16,608 bases of DNA from Thermoanaerobaculia bacterium (GCA_017999215.1 JAGOBQ010000029.1:1-16608), one strand, 5' to 3'. Positions 1-7,104 are shown, numbered from the stretch's first letter. Numbers and translations are program-made. The notes: generated by a model not told the origin, from the sequence alone.

Positions 1-212
1 GGGGCGGACGGGAAGACGACGCCCTCGACCTCCTCGCCTGGGCGAAGGCCCACCCTGCCTGCGAGGCGGGGTTCCGCGAGGCGGCCACGCGCGCCGAGGC
101 GGAGATCGCCGTCGCATCGGGCCGCTCCGCCGGAGGGGCGCGGCCGCTCCCCGCGCGCCGCTTCGCGGCCTGGGGAGAGCCCCGGACGCTCCCCGCGCAC
201 GCCGGCGGCTGA
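1..212 (+). CDS. C-terminal end of an unrecognised protein (5' truncated by window edge)
   Basis: An open frame enters from the left edge (codons in register with position 3) and ends at TGA 210-212, giving about 69 residues. The sequence seen includes DDALDLLAWAKAHPACEAGF and then an Ala/Glu-rich helix, followed by a Gly/Pro/Arg-rich tail. Codon use is strongly GC at third positions, like the confirmed genes, and the first half looks like a folded helical protein, so I believe it is coding. I do not recognise the family, and no catalytic motif or membrane segment is visible in this fragment. It converges on the ion channel gene, whose stop lies 98 bases away. Confidence 0.5.
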   Translation, partial: GGREDDALDLLAWAKAHPACEAGFREAATRAEAEIAVASGRSAGGARPLPARRFAAWGEPRTLPAHAGG

Positions 213-222
213 GCCTTTTCCG

Positions 223-241
223 GAGACGCGAAGGCCGTCTC
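223..241. terminator. Weak hairpin between convergent genes
   Basis: A 6-bp inverted repeat, GAGACG (223-228) and CGTCTC (236-241), encloses a 7-nt loop in the gap between two convergent genes. There is no T-tract on either side. The position suits a shared terminator, but a 6-bp stem is expected often by chance at this GC content. Confidence 0.25.
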
Positions 242-309
242 GCCCCGCGGGAGGGCCGTGCGTCGGGAGGCGTCGAGGCGAACCGGGAGGGCGCGCTTCG
301 CGGCCGCGC

Positions 310-1107
310 CTAGCGTGGTGCGGCGGGGCTCACGCCGTCTCCCTCGCGCGCGGCGGCGAGCTCGAGGCGGAGGCGCTCTACCTCGGCCCGGAGCTCCGCG
401 ACCTCGGAGCCGGATGGGCTCTCTCCGACGGCGGGGGCCTTCAGGAACCAGGAGGCGACGAACCCCGAGAGGGTCCCGAAGAGGCCGACGCCGGCCGTCA
501 TCAGGAGCGCCGCGAGGACGCGCCCCTCGGTCGTCACCGGGAACCGGTCGCCGTAGCCGACGGTCGTCAGCGTGACGACGGCCCACCAGAGCGCGTCCTC
601 GGGTCCCTTGATGTTCGACTCCGGGGCCGTCTCGAAATGGAGGATCGCGACGCTCCCGGTGAAGACGAGGAGGATGGAGACGAGGCAGACCGCGAGGAAC
701 GCCCCCTCCGCCCGGCGCCGCAGGAGCACCTCGGCCAGGATCTTCGCGGAGCGGACGCCGCGCAGGACGCGGAGGATCCGGAGGACCCGGGCGGTCCGGC
801 CGACCCGGAGCGCCTCGACGGCCGGGATGCTCGAGATCAGGTCGATCCAGCCCCACGTGACGAAGTACCTCCAGCGGTTCTCCGCGCGGGCGAGAGTGAC
901 GAAGAAGTCGAGGAGGAAGAGGACGCAGACCGCGTTGTCCGCGTAGGAGAGGAGTCTCGCCTCGTCGGGATCGAGGGGGAGGAAGACGCCGGCGCCCAGC
1001 AGCCCGAGCGCGAGGAGGCTGAGGGCGAGCATGAAGAGGAGGTAGGGGCCGTCCTTCCTCGCGGCCGCCTCCGCGGCGGCGGCACGTTCGTCGCGAAGAG
1101 CGCTCAT
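310..1107 (-). CDS. Voltage-gated-type potassium channel (Ion_trans family, six TM)
   Basis: This is a 265-residue inner-membrane K+ channel subunit, probably acting as a tetramer. The selectivity filter TVGYGD lies at residues 182-187, between the pore helix (DALWWAVVTLT) and S6 (about 197-222). S1 is about 21-43, S2 about 55-74, S3 about 81-95 and S5 about 136-158. S4 has arginine at every third position (101, 104, 107, 110, 113, 116, 119), the signature of a voltage sensor. A short C-terminal heptad-like helix (about 235-254, VAELRAEVERLRLELAAA) could be a tetramerising coiled coil. No TrkA-N/RCK or cyclic-nucleotide domain follows. The start ATG (1105-1107) is preceded by a G-run that can serve as ribosome binding site. 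The gene lies 90 bp downstream of the CigR-like gene on the same strand. The channel call is firm; actual voltage gating is inferred. Confidence 0.93.
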   Translation of the reverse strand: MSALRDERAAAAEAAARKDGPYLLFMLALSLLALGLLGAGVFLPLDPDEARLLSYADNAVCVLFLLDFFVTLARAENRWRYFVTWGWIDLISSIPAVEALRVGRTARVLRILRVLRGVRSAKILAEVLLRRRAEGAFLAVCLVSILLVFTGSVAILHFETAPESNIKGPEDALWWAVVTLTTVGYGDRFPVTTEGRVLAALLMTAGVGLFGTLSGFVASWFLKAPAVGESPSGSEVAELRAEVERLRLELAAAREGDGVSPAAPR

Positions 1108-1197
1108 CGATTTCCCCCCCCGGCGACTGCGTTCGGTGCGCGGCCACTCTACCCGAACGGGAGGTCTCGCCGGGTCGCGAACGGCGCCGCGGCGGGT

Positions 1198-1614
1198 CTA
1201 CGGGAAGAGGACGACGTGCAGGTCGACGCCGATCCTCGGGAGCGGGACCGGGGGAGGCGCTGGGAGCGGCGGGAGTGCGAGGGAGGCGGTCACCTCGGCC
1301 CGGACGGAGGGCTCGAAACCCGACTTCAGTATCCATTCGCCGTCGATGAGGAACCACGCCCGGTCGTCGTATCTCCTGTCGAATGCGACGTAGACCTTCT
1401 CGGAACGCATCGGCCCGAGCTTCTTCGCGAGGCCGGGCGGGAGACCCCCCTTCCTCGCGAGGCCGGGCGGTGTTCCGTTCTCACGGACCTGGCCGCCAGG
1501 CGCCGATCTGGCGTTCTTCGCCCCCTTCTCCTTCGGGGGCTTCGCGTCGGCGGTGGAGGCCGCCAGGTTCGATACGGCGAGGGCGATCACGAGGCCAAAA
1601 GCGCGAGCACGCAT
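1198..1614 (-). CDS. Small secreted CigR/RcnB-like protein with PPGLA repeats
   Basis: A 138-residue exported protein of unknown function. The start ATG at 1612-1614 is chosen because GGAGG (1621-1625) sits 6 nt upstream and because it begins a clean signal peptide (MRARAFGLVIALAVSNLAASTADA, predicted cleavage near residue 24). The mature N-terminus is Lys/Gly/Pro-rich. Two copies of a 10-residue unit, TPPGLARKGG and LPPGLAKKLG (48-67), follow; they are encoded by near-identical 20-bp stretches at 1421-1440 and 1451-1470. PPGLAKK-type repeats are familiar from proteins annotated as CigR/RcnB-like periplasmic proteins. The second half has one beta-rich segment (VYVAFDRRYDDRAWFLIDGEWIL) and a proline-rich run (115-126). 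The frame stays open far upstream of the chosen start, but that stretch reads as Pro/Arg-rich shadow sequence. The family link is from motif memory, not a search. Confidence 0.75.
   Translation of the reverse strand: MRARAFGLVIALAVSNLAASTADAKPPKEKGAKNARSAPGGQVRENGTPPGLARKGGLPPGLAKKLGPMRSEKVYVAFDRRYDDRAWFLIDGEWILKSGFEPSVRAEVTASLALPPLPAPPPVPLPRIGVDLHVVLFP
1421..1470 (-). repeat. Two-copy intragenic direct repeat (PPGLA units)
   Basis: Positions 1421-1440 and 1451-1470 are 20-bp direct copies that differ at one base, offset by 30 bp. They encode the two PPGLA[RK]K units of the secreted protein and look like an in-frame 30-bp duplication. Confidence 0.8.
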
Positions 1615-1850
1615 CGGGGTCCTCCGGGGCCGGGCGGCTGCCCGGGCGGCACGAAACGGCAACTTCGGCATGTCTCGGTCGAACGCAGCATTCTCCGTGC
1701 CGTCGATCAATGCGACAGCCGAAACCCGCCGGACGAACGTCTCGGAACGGACTAGATTCGCGTCGTGACCGTCCGCGGCCGGGATCGTCGGCGGGCTTCC
1801 CGCTGAGCGGGTCCCGAGCCTTCGCGGTGCGGACGGGCCGGGAGGCTGCG
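1615..1850. other. Divergent intergenic region between secreted-protein and methyltransferase genes
   Basis: These 236 bp separate the starts of two divergent genes and must hold both promoters. I see the two Shine-Dalgarno sites (minus-strand GGAGG at 1621-1625, plus-strand GGAGG at 1841-1845). The sequence around 1660-1770 is somewhat less GC-rich, as promoter regions in such genomes often are. I could not pick a convincing -35/-10 pair. Confidence 0.4.
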
Positions 1851-2666
1851 GTGACGACGGAGCGAGGTGACTACATTCTCGGTACCCACGAGGAGGAGGT
1901 CCGGCGGCTCGGGCTCCAGCACCGGGTCTGGCGCGGGTGCGCCCGGGCCGCCTGGCGGAGGGCCGGGCTTCGCCCCGGCTGGCGGGTCGTCGACGTTGGC
2001 GCGGGGCCGGGCTGGGCGACCTGGGACCTCGCGGAGGCGGTCGGTCCACACGGCGCGGTCCTCGCCGTCGAACGGGCCGGGCAGTTCCTTCCCGTCCTCG
2101 AGGCGGAGCGTCGTCGTCGCGGGCTGGAGCAGGTGACGACGCGCGACGCCGACCTGATGGAGTCCGCGCCGCCGGGCGGCCACGACATGGCGTGGTGCAG
2201 GTGGGTGGCGTCGTTCGTCACGTCGGTCCCGACGCTGGTCCGGTGGGTCCACGGGGCCCTGCGCCCCGGCGGAACGGCCGTCTTCCACGAGTACGCGGAC
2301 TACGGGAGCTGGCGGTTCGCGCCGCCGAGGCCCCGCCTCGCGGAGTTCGTCGCGGCGGTCATGGAGAGCTGGAGGGCGGCGGGAGGCGAGCCGGACGTGG
2401 CTCCGGCGCTCGTCGGCGCGCTCGCGCGCGAGGGGTTCCGTCTCCGCTCGGTCCGGCCGCTCGTCTTCGCCGCGCGGCCGGGAGGGCGGACCTGGCGGTG
2501 GCCGGCCAGCTTCGTCGAGACGAACGCGGAGCGACTTCTCGGGCTCGGCCGGGTCTCGCCCGACTGGGCCGCCGAGGTCGTCGCGGAGCTGAAGGCGGCG
2601 GAGGCCGACCCGGCGAGCGTGATGGTCACTCCGCTCGTCCTCGAGGTGATCGCCGAGCGCCTCTGA
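1851..2666 (+). CDS. Class I SAM-dependent methyltransferase
   Basis: A 271-residue cytoplasmic methyltransferase of unknown substrate. The SAM-binding motif I, VVDVGAGPG, is at residues 46-54. An acidic residue follows at the end of strand beta-2 (AVERA, Glu74), and post-motif LRPGG is at 137-141, then VFHEY. The N-terminal DYILGTHEEEVRRLGLQH (7-24) is the lead-in I associate with a broad group of bacterial small-molecule methyltransferases. The C-terminal third (about 155-271) is helical and probably forms the substrate cap. The start is the GTG at 1851 because GGAGG (1841-1845) lies 5 nt upstream and homology-like sequence begins there; the frame is open upstream without recognisable protein. 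The gene appears monocistronic, with 193 bp before the cytochrome gene. Substrate cannot be deduced from the sequence. Confidence 0.88.
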   Translation: MTTERGDYILGTHEEEVRRLGLQHRVWRGCARAAWRRAGLRPGWRVVDVGAGPGWATWDLAEAVGPHGAVLAVERAGQFLPVLEAERRRRGLEQVTTRDADLMESAPPGGHDMAWCRWVASFVTSVPTLVRWVHGALRPGGTAVFHEYADYGSWRFAPPRPRLAEFVAAVMESWRAAGGEPDVAPALVGALAREGFRLRSVRPLVFAARPGGRTWRWPASFVETNAERLLGLGRVSPDWAAEVVAELKAAEADPASVMVTPLVLEVIAERL

Positions 2667-2705
2667 CGCGCGAGCCGGGATCGCCTCGACACGGTCCGTG
2701 AGCGG

Positions 2706-2735
2706 CGCGACCGGTTCGGTGTCCGTTCGGTCGCG
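2706..2735. repeat. Inverted repeat in the methyltransferase-cytochrome gap
   Basis: CGCGACCG (2706-2713) is the exact reverse complement of CGGTCGCG (2728-2735), with a 14-nt loop. It sits 40 bp after the methyltransferase stop and 125 bp before the cytochrome start, so it could be a terminator or an operator. There is no T-tract, so either role is a guess. Confidence 0.35.
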
Positions 2736-2848
2736 TCGTGGGATTCCGGGTTTACCGTCACTTCACGTCAATCGGGACCAGACGGGGCCGCATTGCACCG
2801 GCAGCAGGGTGTACGGGGCCGAGGTGTATCCGAGGTCCGGTCCCGGCG

Positions 2849-2854
2849 AGGAGG
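2849..2854 (+). promoter_or_regulatory. Strong ribosome binding site of the cytochrome gene
   Basis: A full-match AGGAGG lies 5 nt before the ATG at 2860. It fixes this start over the open frame that extends upstream to 2698, and it shows that the host uses the classical Shine-Dalgarno mechanism for some genes. Confidence 0.85.
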
Positions 2855-2859
2855 ACGAC

Positions 2860-4752
2860 ATGCGGCTGAAGCTGATCGTGGGTTTCGGGGTGGTCCTCGC
2901 GCTCCTCCTCCTCGCGCTCCTGCCCGGCGCCGCGGTCTCGCCCACGGGCTGGACCGTCGTCGCCTGGAACAACCTCGGGATGCACTGCATGGACGCGGAC
3001 TTCGCGCTCTTCGCGATCCTCCCGCCCTACAACACGATCCACGCCCAGGTCGTCGACCCGTCGGGGAGGCTCGTGAAGAGCGACATGTCGGTCTCGGTGA
3101 CGTACGAGGCCGTCGCAGATCCCGAGGGCTCGATCAACACGACCTCGCGCGGCAAGACGAACTTCTGGGACCACGTCGGCTCGCTCTTCGGGGCGTCGCT
3201 CCCGGTGGACGCGGGGCTCGCGGGGAAGGACATGCCGGGGCCGGCGAACGCGCCGAAGGCGATGACGTTCCAGGCCGCGCAGAGCTGGTTCGTCGCCGAG
3301 GGGATCCCGATCACGCCGTACGACGACGCGGGGCTGAAGAACCCCTACCCGCTGATGAAGGTGACGGCGCGCGACGCGGCGTGGAACGTCCTCGCGTCGA
3401 CCCGGATCGTCCTGCCGGTCTCGGACGAGATGGACTGCCGCGGGTGCCACGGCTCCGGCACCGTGGAGGCGGCGCGGCCCGCGGCGGGCTGGGCGTTCGA
3501 CCCGGACCCGGAGCGAGATTACCGGCTGAACGTCCTCCGCCTCCACGACGAGGCCGCCGCCTCGAGCCCGGCGTGGGCCCCGGCCCTCGCGACCGCCGGC
3601 TACGACCCTGCGGGGCTCCTCGCCACGGCGACGGTGCGTGGGAAGGCCGTCCTCTGCGCGGCGTGCCACTCCTCGGAGGCGCTGCCCGGGAGCGGACAAC
3701 CGGGTGTCCCGCCGCTGACGCGGGCGGTGCACTCCCTCCACGCGGGCGTCGCCGACCCGACGAACGGGCAGACGCTCGGTTCCTCGGCGAACCGTTCCTC
3801 CTGCTACCGCTGCCATCCCGGCTCCGAGACGAAGTGCCTGCGCGGCGCGATGGGGAAGGCGACCGCGGCCGACGGCTCGATGCTGATGCAGTGCCAGGAC
3901 TGCCACGGCGGAATGGCGGCCGTCGGGGCTGCGGCGCGGACGGGCTGGCTCGACGAGCCGACCTGCCAGCAGTGCCACACCGGGACCGCGACCCGGAACG
4001 CCGGGCAGATCCGTTTCACCTCGGTCTTCGACGCGTCCGGCAACCCCCGCGTCGCCGCCGACCCGCGCTTCGCGACGAACGCGGACGCGCCCGCCGCCGG
4101 CCTCTCGCTCTACCGCTTCTCGAAGGGGCACGGGGGGCTCCAGTGCTCGGCCTGCCACGGCTCGACGCACGCCGAATACCCCTCGTCCCACGCGAACGAC
4201 AACCTCCAGTCCCTCGACCTCCAGGGTCACGCGGGGACGCTCGGGGAGTGCGCGGCCTGCCACGGCGGGAACGTCCCTCGGACGGCCTCCGGCGGGCCCC
4301 ACGGGATGCACCCGGTCGGCGCGTGGTGGGTCGAGGAGCACGGCGAGTACGCCGAGCACGGCGACCTCGCCTCGTGCCGCGCCTGCCACGGCGCGGACGA
4401 CCGGGGGACGGTCCTCTCCCGGACCTTCGCGGCGCGGACGTTCGACGTGGAAGACGTGACCGTCGCGTTCGCGGCCGGGACGCCCGTCGGCTGCTACAGC
4501 TGCCACGACGGGCCGGACGGAGAGGGCGACCCGCCGGGCGGCGGGACGCCGACTCCGACCCCGACACCCCGTGCGACCGCGACGCCGCGGCCCTCGCCGA
4601 CGCCGACCGCGACGCCGACGAGAACGCCCCTGCCGACGAAGACGCCCGGACCGACGCCCACGGTCGCCCCGACGAGGACGCCGAAGCCCACGAGGACACC
4701 GGAGCCCACGAGGACGCCGAGGCGCGCGAGGGCGCCGCGCGACGACGACTAG
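2860..4752 (+). CDS. Secreted nine-haem c-type cytochrome with Pro/Thr-rich tail
   Basis: A 630-residue exported multihaem cytochrome, probably periplasmic or cell-surface, in extracytoplasmic electron transfer. It begins with a signal peptide (MRLKLIVGFGVVLALLLLALLPGAAVS). The N-terminal haem-free region (about 28-190) carries NLGMHCMD at 38-45 followed by ILPPYNTIHAQVVD, a block I associate with large uncharacterised multihaem cytochromes. Nine CXXCH sites follow: 193, 266, 315, 345, 369, 429, 464, 506 and 545. Their spacing is irregular, unlike a tandem NrfA or OmcS core. Residues 563-620 are a low-complexity Thr-Pro stalk, and the protein ends RRARAPRDDD without a visible membrane anchor or sorting signal. 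No cytochrome maturation, porin or reductase genes adjoin it. The electron donor and acceptor are unknown. Haem count and export are read directly; location and role are inferred. Confidence 0.93.
   Translation: MRLKLIVGFGVVLALLLLALLPGAAVSPTGWTVVAWNNLGMHCMDADFALFAILPPYNTIHAQVVDPSGRLVKSDMSVSVTYEAVADPEGSINTTSRGKTNFWDHVGSLFGASLPVDAGLAGKDMPGPANAPKAMTFQAAQSWFVAEGIPITPYDDAGLKNPYPLMKVTARDAAWNVLASTRIVLPVSDEMDCRGCHGSGTVEAARPAAGWAFDPDPERDYRLNVLRLHDEAAASSPAWAPALATAGYDPAGLLATATVRGKAVLCAACHSSEALPGSGQPGVPPLTRAVHSLHAGVADPTNGQTLGSSANRSSCYRCHPGSETKCLRGAMGKATAADGSMLMQCQDCHGGMAAVGAAARTGWLDEPTCQQCHTGTATRNAGQIRFTSVFDASGNPRVAADPRFATNADAPAAGLSLYRFSKGHGGLQCSACHGSTHAEYPSSHANDNLQSLDLQGHAGTLGECAACHGGNVPRTASGGPHGMHPVGAWWVEEHGEYAEHGDLASCRACHGADDRGTVLSRTFAARTFDVEDVTVAFAAGTPVGCYSCHDGPDGEGDPPGGGTPTPTPTPRATATPRPSPTPTATPTRTPLPTKTPGPTPTVAPTRTPKPTRTPEPTRTPRRARAPRDDD
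4546..4719 (+). repeat. Thr-Pro-rich low-complexity repeat within the cytochrome gene
   Basis: This stretch encodes 58 residues built from TP, TPTP, PTRTP and TATP units, with degenerate repeats of ACGAGGACGCC type in the last third. Lys and Arg appear only in the second half. Such tails usually act as extended, possibly glycosylated, stalks in exported proteins. The repeat should be length-variable between strains. Confidence 0.85.
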
Positions 4753-4830
4753 GCCCGCGTCCCGGCGGATCGGCCCTCCCCCGAAACGAGGCCGTCCTCC
4801 GCGTTCCGCAATGTGGACGGAGGCGAAGAC

Positions 4831-4861
4831 GGGCCGCCGCGACCTCGCGTCGCGGCGGCCC
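4831..4861. terminator. Strong bidirectional hairpin between convergent cytochrome and tpx genes
   Basis: GGGCCGCCGCGA (4831-4842) and TCGCGGCGGCCC (4850-4861) form a perfect 12-bp stem around a 7-nt loop. It lies between two convergent stops (4752 and 4889), so one hairpin can serve both genes. No T-run follows on either strand, so it would be an atypical intrinsic terminator or a 3'-end stabiliser. Confidence 0.7.
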
Positions 4862-4888
4862 GGTGCATCCGTCTCCCGGAAGCGAACG

Positions 4889-5392
4889 CTACTTCGCGGC
4901 GGCGAGCGCCTTGTCGTAGTCGGGGTGGTGGGTCATCTCGGGGACGACCTCGGCGTGCCTGACGAGCCCGTCCTTCCCGACGACGAAGATCGCGCGGGCG
5001 AGGAGGCGGAGCTCCTTCACGAGGACGCCGTACGCCAGCCCGAACGAGGCGTCGCGGTGGTCGCTCAGCGTCGTCGCCTTCTCGATGCCGGCGACGGAGC
5101 AGAAGCGCTTGTTCGCGAACGGGAGGTCCATCGAGACGTTCAGGACGACGACGTCCTCGCCGAGCTTCGTCGCCGCTTCGTTGAACTTCCGGAGCTGCGC
5201 GTCGCAGACGGGGGTGTCGAGGGACGGCGTGACGCTGAGGACGACCGTCTTTCCCGCGAAGTCGGCGAGGGTCTTCGGGGCGAGTCCGTTGTCGAGGACG
5301 GCGAAGTCGGGGGCCTTGTCGCCCGCCTTGACGGCCGGGCCGACGAGCGTGAGCGGGTTTCCGAGGAACGTGACGACTCCGGTTCTTTCCAT
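4889..5392 (-). CDS. tpx: Thiol peroxidase Tpx (atypical 2-Cys peroxiredoxin)
   Basis: A 167-residue cytoplasmic peroxiredoxin that reduces H2O2 and alkyl hydroperoxides with electrons from thioredoxin. It has full family length. The peroxidatic site is TPSLDTPVCD, with Cys63 preceded by Thr60 (TxxC motif). The resolving Cys98 lies in KRFCSVAG, at the Tpx-type spacing of about 35 residues, which implies an intramolecular disulfide. Other Tpx blocks are the N-terminal beta hairpin (VTFLGNPLTLVG), VLNVSMDLPFA (84-93) and the C-terminal VPEMTHHPDYDKAL. The ATG at 5390-5392 has AGGGAG (5401-5406) 8 nt upstream. A possible -10 hexamer GATACT sits at 5432-5437 on the minus strand, without a clear -35. 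No redox partner gene adjoins it. Confidence 0.96.
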   Translation of the reverse strand: MERTGVVTFLGNPLTLVGPAVKAGDKAPDFAVLDNGLAPKTLADFAGKTVVLSVTPSLDTPVCDAQLRKFNEAATKLGEDVVVLNVSMDLPFANKRFCSVAGIEKATTLSDHRDASFGLAYGVLVKELRLLARAIFVVGKDGLVRHAEVVPEMTHHPDYDKALAAAK

Positions 5393-5512
5393 GAGAGTCT
5401 CTCCCTTTCGTCCGGGTTGAAGCTTTCCCGGAGTATCGCTCCTCCCCGGCCGGGGCGCGGGGCGCCGAGCCGGCGGACGCGACGGCCGGCACCCCTTCGC
5501 CCGTCCGGACGC

Positions 5513-6391
5513 CTACGGCGCCGCGGTCCGGAGCGCCGGCACGAACGTCGTCGAGCCCGTCTCGTTCTCGAGGACGATGCCCGCCGCGGCGACCGGGCCG
5601 CCGCTGAGGACGCGGACCTCGATCTCGAAGGCCTCGGGGAACGGGCTCGCCGAAGGGCAGCCGTGCAGGCAGAGGACGTAGTCGAAGACGTCGGCCACGT
5701 CGTTGACCTGGGTCTGGGCGAGCCGGCCGAGCGTGATCGACCGGCTCCCGCGCGACTCTCCGAAGTGGTCGAACAGCGTCAGCGTCAGCTCCGTCTCCTC
5801 GACGGGATCCGTCGAGAGGAGGACGACGTTGCTCCGGTACGAGGCGGTCTCGGAGTACCCGGTCAGGAGGGAGCGGATGCGGCCGATCTCCCCGGCCCGG
5901 AGGAGCGACGCCTCACCCTGCCCCGGGATGAACGGCCCGGCGACGACGCGGCCCGTGCCGGGCGCGTAGACGCTCGTCACCGAGTGCGCCGTGACGGGGA
6001 GAGGCTCCGGCTGCGTCTCGGGCTGGATCGAGACGATCCGGACGGCTCCCGCGGCGCCGCCGCCGGAGGCGGGCCAGAGGGAGGTCAGGTCGATCGCCTT
6101 TCCGGCGGGGACGACGACGGTCGTGGAGGGGGCGTTCACGTTCTCGCCGAGAGCCCGGCCGAACGCGTCGAGCGCGCTCTGCGGGAGGAACGTCCAGGTC
6201 GCCGGGACGTCGACCGTGTGCGGATTGAACAGGTGGACGGTCGAGTAGTACGTCTGGCCGCGAGCACCCGTGCCCCGGGCCGTCGTCACGATCCACTGGG
6301 TCTCCTCGCGCGATTGAGCGAGCGCATGCGCCGGGGAGACGGCGGCAGAGAGAAGGATGGCAAGAGCGCCGAGGCCCTTCGCGGTTCTCAT
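5513..6391 (-). CDS. Secreted beta-rich protein of unknown function
   Basis: A 292-residue exported protein. The ATG at 6389-6391 is preferred because AGAGG (6400-6404) lies 8 nt upstream; a GTG three codons earlier overlaps that site. The signal peptide is MRTAKGLGALAILLSAAVSPAHALA. The mature part alternates short hydrophobic strands with turns (TYYSTVHLFNPHTVDVPATWTFLP, STTVVVPAGKAIDLTSLWP, SNVVLLSTDPVEETELTLTLFDHFG, FEIEVRVLSGGPVAAAGIVLENETG), suggesting one or two immunoglobulin-like beta-sandwiches. I recall similar 'HLFNP... VVVPAGK' exported proteins of unknown function from Acidobacteriota. Two cysteines (LCLHGC, near 238-241) could form a disulfide. There is no anchor, catalytic motif or informative neighbour. 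Confidence 0.8.
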   Translation of the reverse strand: MRTAKGLGALAILLSAAVSPAHALAQSREETQWIVTTARGTGARGQTYYSTVHLFNPHTVDVPATWTFLPQSALDAFGRALGENVNAPSTTVVVPAGKAIDLTSLWPASGGGAAGAVRIVSIQPETQPEPLPVTAHSVTSVYAPGTGRVVAGPFIPGQGEASLLRAGEIGRIRSLLTGYSETASYRSNVVLLSTDPVEETELTLTLFDHFGESRGSRSITLGRLAQTQVNDVADVFDYVLCLHGCPSASPFPEAFEIEVRVLSGGPVAAAGIVLENETGSTTFVPALRTAAP

Positions 6392-6500
6392 GTGATTCAC
6401 CTCTGGCTCGGAAAGTGTCGCGTCGGGGAGAGACCTTTCGCCGGCCGGGTGTGATCGGCGTCACGGGAGCTGCGGCAGGGTCGAGCCGGAGCCCGCCGCT

Positions 6501-6516
6501 CCGACCGTCGGGTCGG
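6501..6516 (-). terminator. Tetraloop hairpin downstream of the DUF1697 gene
   Basis: CCGACC (6501-6506) and GGTCGG (6511-6516) form a perfect 6-bp stem with a 4-nt loop, 21 bp after the DUF1697 stop and before the next minus-strand gene. There is no T-tract. Placement fits a terminator for the upstream gene. Confidence 0.4.
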
Positions 6517-6536
6517 CGACTGCCCGGGACGGGGCC

Positions 6537-7076
6537 TCAGAGGGCGAGCTTCGCCGCGACGGCGCGCACGGTGGTCATGTTCCGGAACGTGGCGGCGAGC
6601 TTCAGGGCCTTCTCGAGGCTGGCCCCCGAGAGCTCCGAGGCGGCCGTCCGGACGCGGCAGAGCCAGTAGACCTCACGGCCGTGGACCTCGAGGGCGTCCG
6701 TCGGGGTCCGGAGGCCGTGGAGGAGGGCGCGCGCGTCCGGCGCGGGAGGGGACTTGAGGAAACCGACGTAGACCGCGTGCGCCGTCGCGACGTCCTCGGC
6801 GGGAAAGGGCAGCCGTTCCACGACGGCGGCCATCTCGGCCGGGGTCCGGAGGAACGTGGCGACCTCCCACCCCAGCCCCGCCTCGAGCGACCTCTCGATC
6901 TTCGCCTCGTGCGTCGCGCTCCGGCCGCGTCCCGCCGTGAAGAGGACGTTCCCGCTCGCCAGGTGGGTGGAGACCCCCGTGAAGCCGGTCTCCTCGAAGA
7001 GCTGCCGGAGGCGGTCCATCTTCACGATCCGCCCGCCGACGTTCACGGCCCGGAGGAATCCGACGTAGCGGGGCAT
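6537..7076 (-). CDS. DUF1697 family protein
   Basis: A 179-residue cytoplasmic protein of the widespread, functionally uncharacterised DUF1697 family. Family marks include the N-terminal RYVGFLRAVNVGGRIVKMDRLRQLFEETGF (3-32), THLASGNVLFTA (37-48), the central AVYVGFLKSPP (106-116) and the C-terminal block ending SLEKALKLAATFRNMTTVRAVA, all at normal family length. The ATG at 7074-7076 has no Shine-Dalgarno. Instead a perfect TATAAT (7083-7088) ends 6 nt before it, so the mRNA is probably leaderless and starts at or next to the A of ATG. The next gene downstream on this strand is 145 bp away and has its own ribosome binding site. No function can be given. Confidence 0.92.
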   Translation of the reverse strand: MPRYVGFLRAVNVGGRIVKMDRLRQLFEETGFTGVSTHLASGNVLFTAGRGRSATHEAKIERSLEAGLGWEVATFLRTPAEMAAVVERLPFPAEDVATAHAVYVGFLKSPPAPDARALLHGLRTPTDALEVHGREVYWLCRVRTAASELSGASLEKALKLAATFRNMTTVRAVAAKLAL

Positions 7077-7082
7077 GGGTCG

Positions 7083-7088
7083 ATTATA
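7083..7088 (-). promoter_or_regulatory. Consensus -10 TATAAT, leaderless-type, DUF1697 gene
   Basis: A perfect TATAAT on the minus strand is followed by 6 nt (CGACCC) and the ATG at 7076. With the usual 6-8 nt from -10 to transcription start, the RNA would begin at the start codon. No -35 match is seen 17 nt upstream. An exact TATAAT is rare by chance in DNA of this GC content. Confidence 0.7.
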
Positions 7089-7104
7089 GGGGTCAGGTCT
7101 CGAT
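7089..7104. repeat. Possible fragment of the extragenic palindrome family
   Basis: The plus-strand GGGGTCAGG (7089-7097) followed by TCTCGAT matches the outer edge (GGGGTCAGGCGTG) of the palindromic repeats near 13.6 and 14.3 kb. Only the first 9 bases are identical and no partner arm is visible. It abuts the DUF1697 -10 box. It may be a degenerate half copy or coincidence. Confidence 0.3.

Noticed and set aside
1560..1580. GGTTCGAT-like string suggesting a tRNA T-arm
   Set aside because: No acceptor stem, anticodon arm or CCA context can be folded around it, and it lies inside a coding region.
2758..4506. Long open frame antisense to the nine-haem cytochrome
   Set aside because: It is Arg/Val/Pro-rich without recognisable domains, and the opposite strand carries a signal peptide and nine CXXCH motifs. 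In such GC-rich DNA the complement of a real gene is often stop-free.
4571..6454. 627-codon plus-strand open frame across tpx and the secreted protein gene
   Set aside because: It runs antisense through two well-supported genes and reads as Arg/Asp/Glu-rich low-complexity sequence.
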